Assembly: GCA_039934635.1 (NCBI GenBank) | Contig: JBDTLT010000241.1 | Location: forward strand, 1-8,212 | DNA: 8,212 nucleotides | Direction: 5' to 3' | From: DATLFA01 sp039934635 | GTDB lineage: Bacteria > Actinomycetota > Acidimicrobiia > Acidimicrobiales > WLNW01 | Notes under the pieces: model-generated | What the model was told of the DNA's origin: nothing | Database searches by the model: none | The model's input: the letters and a program-made list of their open reading frames with translations, nothing else | In this document: piece after piece, positions 6,177 to 8,212 of the stretch | Position numbering within the stretch: position 1 is the first letter of the stretch | Layout: each line of letters begins with the position of its first letter | Translations under genes and position numbers: made by a program

Positions 6177-6956
6177 ATGCCACTCCACGACAAGGTGATC
6201 GCCGTTCTCGGCGTAGGGCCGGGCCTCGGCCGCGAGGTAACGAGACTCTGCCTCCGCGACGGCGCCGCGGTCGCACTGGGCGCCCGGTCGCTCGACCGGT
6301 GCGAGCAGACGGCCCATGAACTCGACGAGAACGGAACGCGCACCATCGCACTCGCGGCCGACATCGACCACCAGCAGTCGGTCGACACGTTCGTCGCCGC
6401 CACGCTCGAACGCTTCGGACGTCTCGACGGAGTCGCAGTCGTCGCGGCCAACGTGACGACGCTCGCCGACGCTACCGGCATCGAAGACGACGTCTGGCGC
6501 GCGTCGTTCGACACCAACATCCTCGGCCCTCTCCACGTCGCGCGGGCCACCCGATCCGCACTGGCCGCTCGCGGTGGCGCACTCGTCTTGACGGGCACGC
6601 AGGCAGCGTACGATCCGAAGCCCGGGATGGCCGCGTATGGCGTCACGAAGATGGGCGCCCAGGTCTCACTCATGCACTACCTGGCACGCGAACTCGGCTC
6701 CGCTCGGATCCGAGTCAATTGTGTCGAGACCAGTTGGATGCTGGGTCCGCTCGTGCAGGGATACATGGACTACATGGCCGGCGAACAAGGACGAGCAGTA
6801 GCCGACGTCATTGCCGACATTGCCAAAGACTGGCCGATCCCGGACATGCCCCTCGATGAGGATGTCGCCGAATCATTCGCGTTCCTGTTGTCGGATCGGG
6901 CCCGCATGATCACGGGCCAGACCATCCGCGTGAACGCCGGCGAGTACCTCGCGTGA
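6177..6956 (+). CDS. Short-chain dehydrogenase/reductase (SDR)
   Basis: A 259-residue classical-length SDR, an NAD(P)-dependent oxidoreductase for alcohol/ketone groups. The cofactor motif is GVGPGLG (12-18, a variant of TGxxxGxG), with AADID (60-64) as the adenine-ring segment and Asn114 in DTNILGP. The active-site Tyr154 and Lys158 (YGVTK) are present. The residue 13 before Tyr, normally Ser, is Thr141 (TGTQAAY). The usual NNAG motif reads AANV (90-93). The C-terminal end, ITGQTIRVNAGEYLA, is standard. The segment SWMLGPLVQGYMDYMAGEQG (186-205) takes the place of the usual PG-containing loop and resembles a group of actinobacterial SDRs. G-rich DNA at 6164-6168 gives a ribosome site 8 bases before ATG 6177. 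The gene follows the MDR remnant by 21 bases and overlaps the next gene by 4 bases. The substrate is unknown; given the neighbours, possibly a hydroxyl or keto group on the same molecule reduced by the flavoenzyme. Confidence 0.92.
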   Translation: MPLHDKVIAVLGVGPGLGREVTRLCLRDGAAVALGARSLDRCEQTAHELDENGTRTIALAADIDHQQSVDTFVAATLERFGRLDGVAVVAANVTTLADATGIEDDVWRASFDTNILGPLHVARATRSALAARGGALVLTGTQAAYDPKPGMAAYGVTKMGAQVSLMHYLARELGSARIRVNCVETSWMLGPLVQGYMDYMAGEQGRAVADVIADIAKDWPIPDMPLDEDVAESFAFLLSDRARMITGQTIRVNAGEYLA

Positions 6957-7354
6957 GCAACGCGGTCCGCGCCACCGAGATTCTGCGCCGATTGGGCAAC
7001 TTCGATTTCGAAGGCGTGCGCGAGATGCTCTCGCCGGCGTTCGTACAGGAGTATCCATACCTTCCGACAGCCGATTCACCGGACCGCATCGAAGGACCCG
7101 AACCATTCATCGCGTTCTGCCGCAACGGCATGACTGCGTTCGCACCGTACGCGTTTCGCATCTCCGCGCTGTACGAAACCACCAATCCCACCACCGTGAT
7201 CGCCGAATACTCCTCGCACAGCCGCCTGCTGGCGACAAACACCCCGTACCGCAACCGATACATCGGCGTGTTCGTGTTCGACGACGACGGGCAGCTGAGG
7301 CTCTGGCGCGAATACCTCAATCCACAGATCATCTCCGAGGTCTTCGGTGTGTAG
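6953..7354 (+). CDS. NTF2/SnoaL-like fold protein
   Basis: A 133-residue protein of the SnoaL/NTF2-like cone fold, used by ketosteroid isomerases, polyketide cyclases, PhzA/B and the bile-acid dehydratase BaiE. An N-terminal helix region (1-30) is followed by a strand-rich body. The TPYRNRYIGVFVFDDDGQLR stretch (97-116) and the LWREYLNP ending (117-124) are typical of the family. Charged or polar residues that could line the pocket include Glu85, His89 and Glu120, but I cannot assign a catalytic set. The GTG start at 6953 lies within a GTGA overlap with the SDR stop, so translation is coupled, and the TetR gene begins inside its 3' end. A small-molecule isomerase, dehydratase or binding role within the operon's pathway is likely. 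A non-catalytic role is possible. Confidence 0.85.
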   Translation: MSNAVRATEILRRLGNFDFEGVREMLSPAFVQEYPYLPTADSPDRIEGPEPFIAFCRNGMTAFAPYAFRISALYETTNPTTVIAEYSSHSRLLATNTPYRNRYIGVFVFDDDGQLRLWREYLNPQIISEVFGV

Positions 7355-7982
7355 CGCGGCAGGCGCCACAACGGCGGCCGCCTTGCGGGCGCGTCGTCAG
7401 ACGGGCGCAGCCAGCCGCGACCGGCTGCTCGACGTCGCCGAGGCACACTTCGCCGACTACGGAGTCGAAGGCGTGTCGATCCGCGCCGTCAACGCCGCTG
7501 CGGAATTCGGACCAGCCGCCGTCAACTACCACTTCGGCAACAAAGACGACCTCCTACACGCCGTCGTCGAACGACGCTCCGGCGACGTCGGCGCCCGCCA
7601 AGTCGAGTTGCTCGACGTCACCGAACGAGGTGCTCGCCCATCGACGCCACAACTTGTCGGCATCATCGCCACACCGTTCTTCGAGCTCCTCGAACGCAAT
7701 CCCGTCGCCGGCCTGCGCTGGCTACGACTCGCAACTCGCCTCGCGCAAGCCAACAATCCCCTCGTGACCCGACGCGGCCGACGCGATCTGTTCGAGGAAC
7801 GGCTCATGACGCAACTCGTGCGACGCTACCCCACACGTTCCATCGAATTCCTCGAGCCACGCTGGCGGATGGCGATCCTTGCACTCATGTCCCTGATCAG
7901 CGCCTCAGGCGACGAGTTCCCACCGGCGATGCTCATCCGCTTCACCGCACGCGGCTTCGACGGCATGTGCACCAAGCCTTGA
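7347..7982 (+). CDS. TetR-family transcriptional regulator
   Basis: A 211-residue TetR/AcrR-type repressor. The N-terminal DNA-binding domain spans about 20-72: SRDRLLDVAEAHFADYGVEG, then SIRAVNAAAEFGPAAVNYHF as the helix-turn-helix, then GNKDDLLHAVVERR. The remainder is a helical ligand-binding and dimerisation domain with no recognisable ligand signature; Trp125 and the 170-180 hydrophobic helix are notable. GTG 7347 has GAGG (7337-7340) six bases upstream and overlaps the previous stop by 8 bases. As the last gene of the operon it probably controls its own cluster, with the palindrome at 3776-3791 as the likely site and a pathway intermediate as inducer. Both are inferences. Confidence 0.93.
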   Translation: MCSAAGATTAAALRARRQTGAASRDRLLDVAEAHFADYGVEGVSIRAVNAAAEFGPAAVNYHFGNKDDLLHAVVERRSGDVGARQVELLDVTERGARPSTPQLVGIIATPFFELLERNPVAGLRWLRLATRLAQANNPLVTRRGRRDLFEERLMTQLVRRYPTRSIEFLEPRWRMAILALMSLISASGDEFPPAMLIRFTARGFDGMCTKP

Positions 7983-8010
7983 CGATTCGGCCGTTGAAGG
8001 TGACGACGAT

Positions 8011-8057
8011 CCCGCGAGCGGGCGTTAGGCAGCTCTATGACGTGCGAAGGTCACGTC
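8011..8057. repeat. Two small hairpins downstream of the TetR gene
   Basis: CCCGC/GCGGG (8011-8015 and 8018-8022, two bases between) and GACGTG/CACGTC (8039-8044 and 8052-8057, seven bases between) are exact inverted repeats 29-75 bases after the operon's last stop. Neither is followed by a T-run. They may act as weak or factor-assisted terminators, which fits GC-rich actinobacteria. The first has an unrealistically tight loop. Confidence 0.3.
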
Positions 8058-8127
8058 GGTCGTTAGAAATTCGATACGACCGAAAAGGTGGGTTCATAAC
8101 TTCGGGACTCGAAGACCCAGATGCCGA

Positions 8128-8212
8128 CTGGCCCTCGGTGAAACCGACCCGAACATCAAGGCCGCCGCCTATGCCGAGCTCGGCATCACCGTCACTTATC
8201 ACGCAGACGGCC
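8128..8212 (+). pseudogene. Fragment resembling the C-terminus of a serine recombinase
   Basis: The frame starting at 8128 reads LALGETDPNIKAAAYAELGI, then TVTYHADG to the window edge. This resembles the near-C-terminal segment of large serine recombinases (DPADKAxxYAxLGxxLTY). No start codon exists upstream in this frame, and the sequence before 8125 does not continue the similarity in any frame. It therefore looks like a truncated remnant that continues past the window, or the edge of an element. The call rests on a short match from memory, and an unrelated protein is possible. Confidence 0.33.

Noticed and set aside
5847..6536. A 229-codon minus-strand open frame across the MDR remnant and SDR
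   Set aside because: It is antisense to the SDR, shows no recognisable motif, and is explained by codon bias on the plus strand.

Overview
The window is GC-rich, uses GTG/ATG starts with overlapping stop/start junctions, and carries families common in Actinobacteria (a DUF6328-type membrane protein, a C4 zinc-finger TraR/DksA protein, and a MazEF pair resembling Mycobacterium tuberculosis MazEF9). It therefore looks like chromosomal DNA from a high-GC Gram-positive bacterium, either mycobacterium-like or from Acidimicrobiia. No species can be named from the sequence alone.

Left part (1-3600): a loosely packed accessory region. It holds a four-helix membrane protein (154-624, +), a TraR/DksA-type zinc-finger regulator (809-1276, -), about 670 bases with no convincing gene, a second small membrane protein (1946-2545, +), about 475 bases that may hold a decayed gene, and a mazEF toxin-antitoxin module on the minus strand (3022-3586). 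The mazEF module has a recognisable promoter/operator and probably a leaderless start.

Right part (3776-7982): a tightly packed plus-strand operon. A 16-base perfect palindrome overlaps the -35 box of a plausible promoter. It is followed by a 670-residue old-yellow-enzyme/2,4-dienoyl-CoA-reductase-type flavoprotein with an altered iron-sulfur ligand motif, the remains of a zinc-type alcohol dehydrogenase (MDR) that has lost its middle and its frame, an intact short-chain dehydrogenase (SDR), an NTF2/SnoaL-fold protein and a TetR-family regulator. The last three genes overlap one another by 4 and 8 bases. Flavin-dependent ene reduction, an SDR redox step and an NTF2-fold isomerase or dehydratase are what one would expect in catabolism or remodelling of a cyclic or enone substrate such as a steroid, terpenoid or aromatic-derived compound. 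The TetR protein is the obvious local regulator. The substrate is not identifiable from sequence.

Right edge (7983-8212): non-coding sequence with small hairpins, then a fragment resembling the C-terminal end of a serine recombinase. It runs off the window and suggests a mobile-element boundary. I saw no tRNA, rRNA, CRISPR array or complete insertion sequence. The most noteworthy items are the variant Fe-S motif, the internally deleted MDR gene and the palindromic operator.
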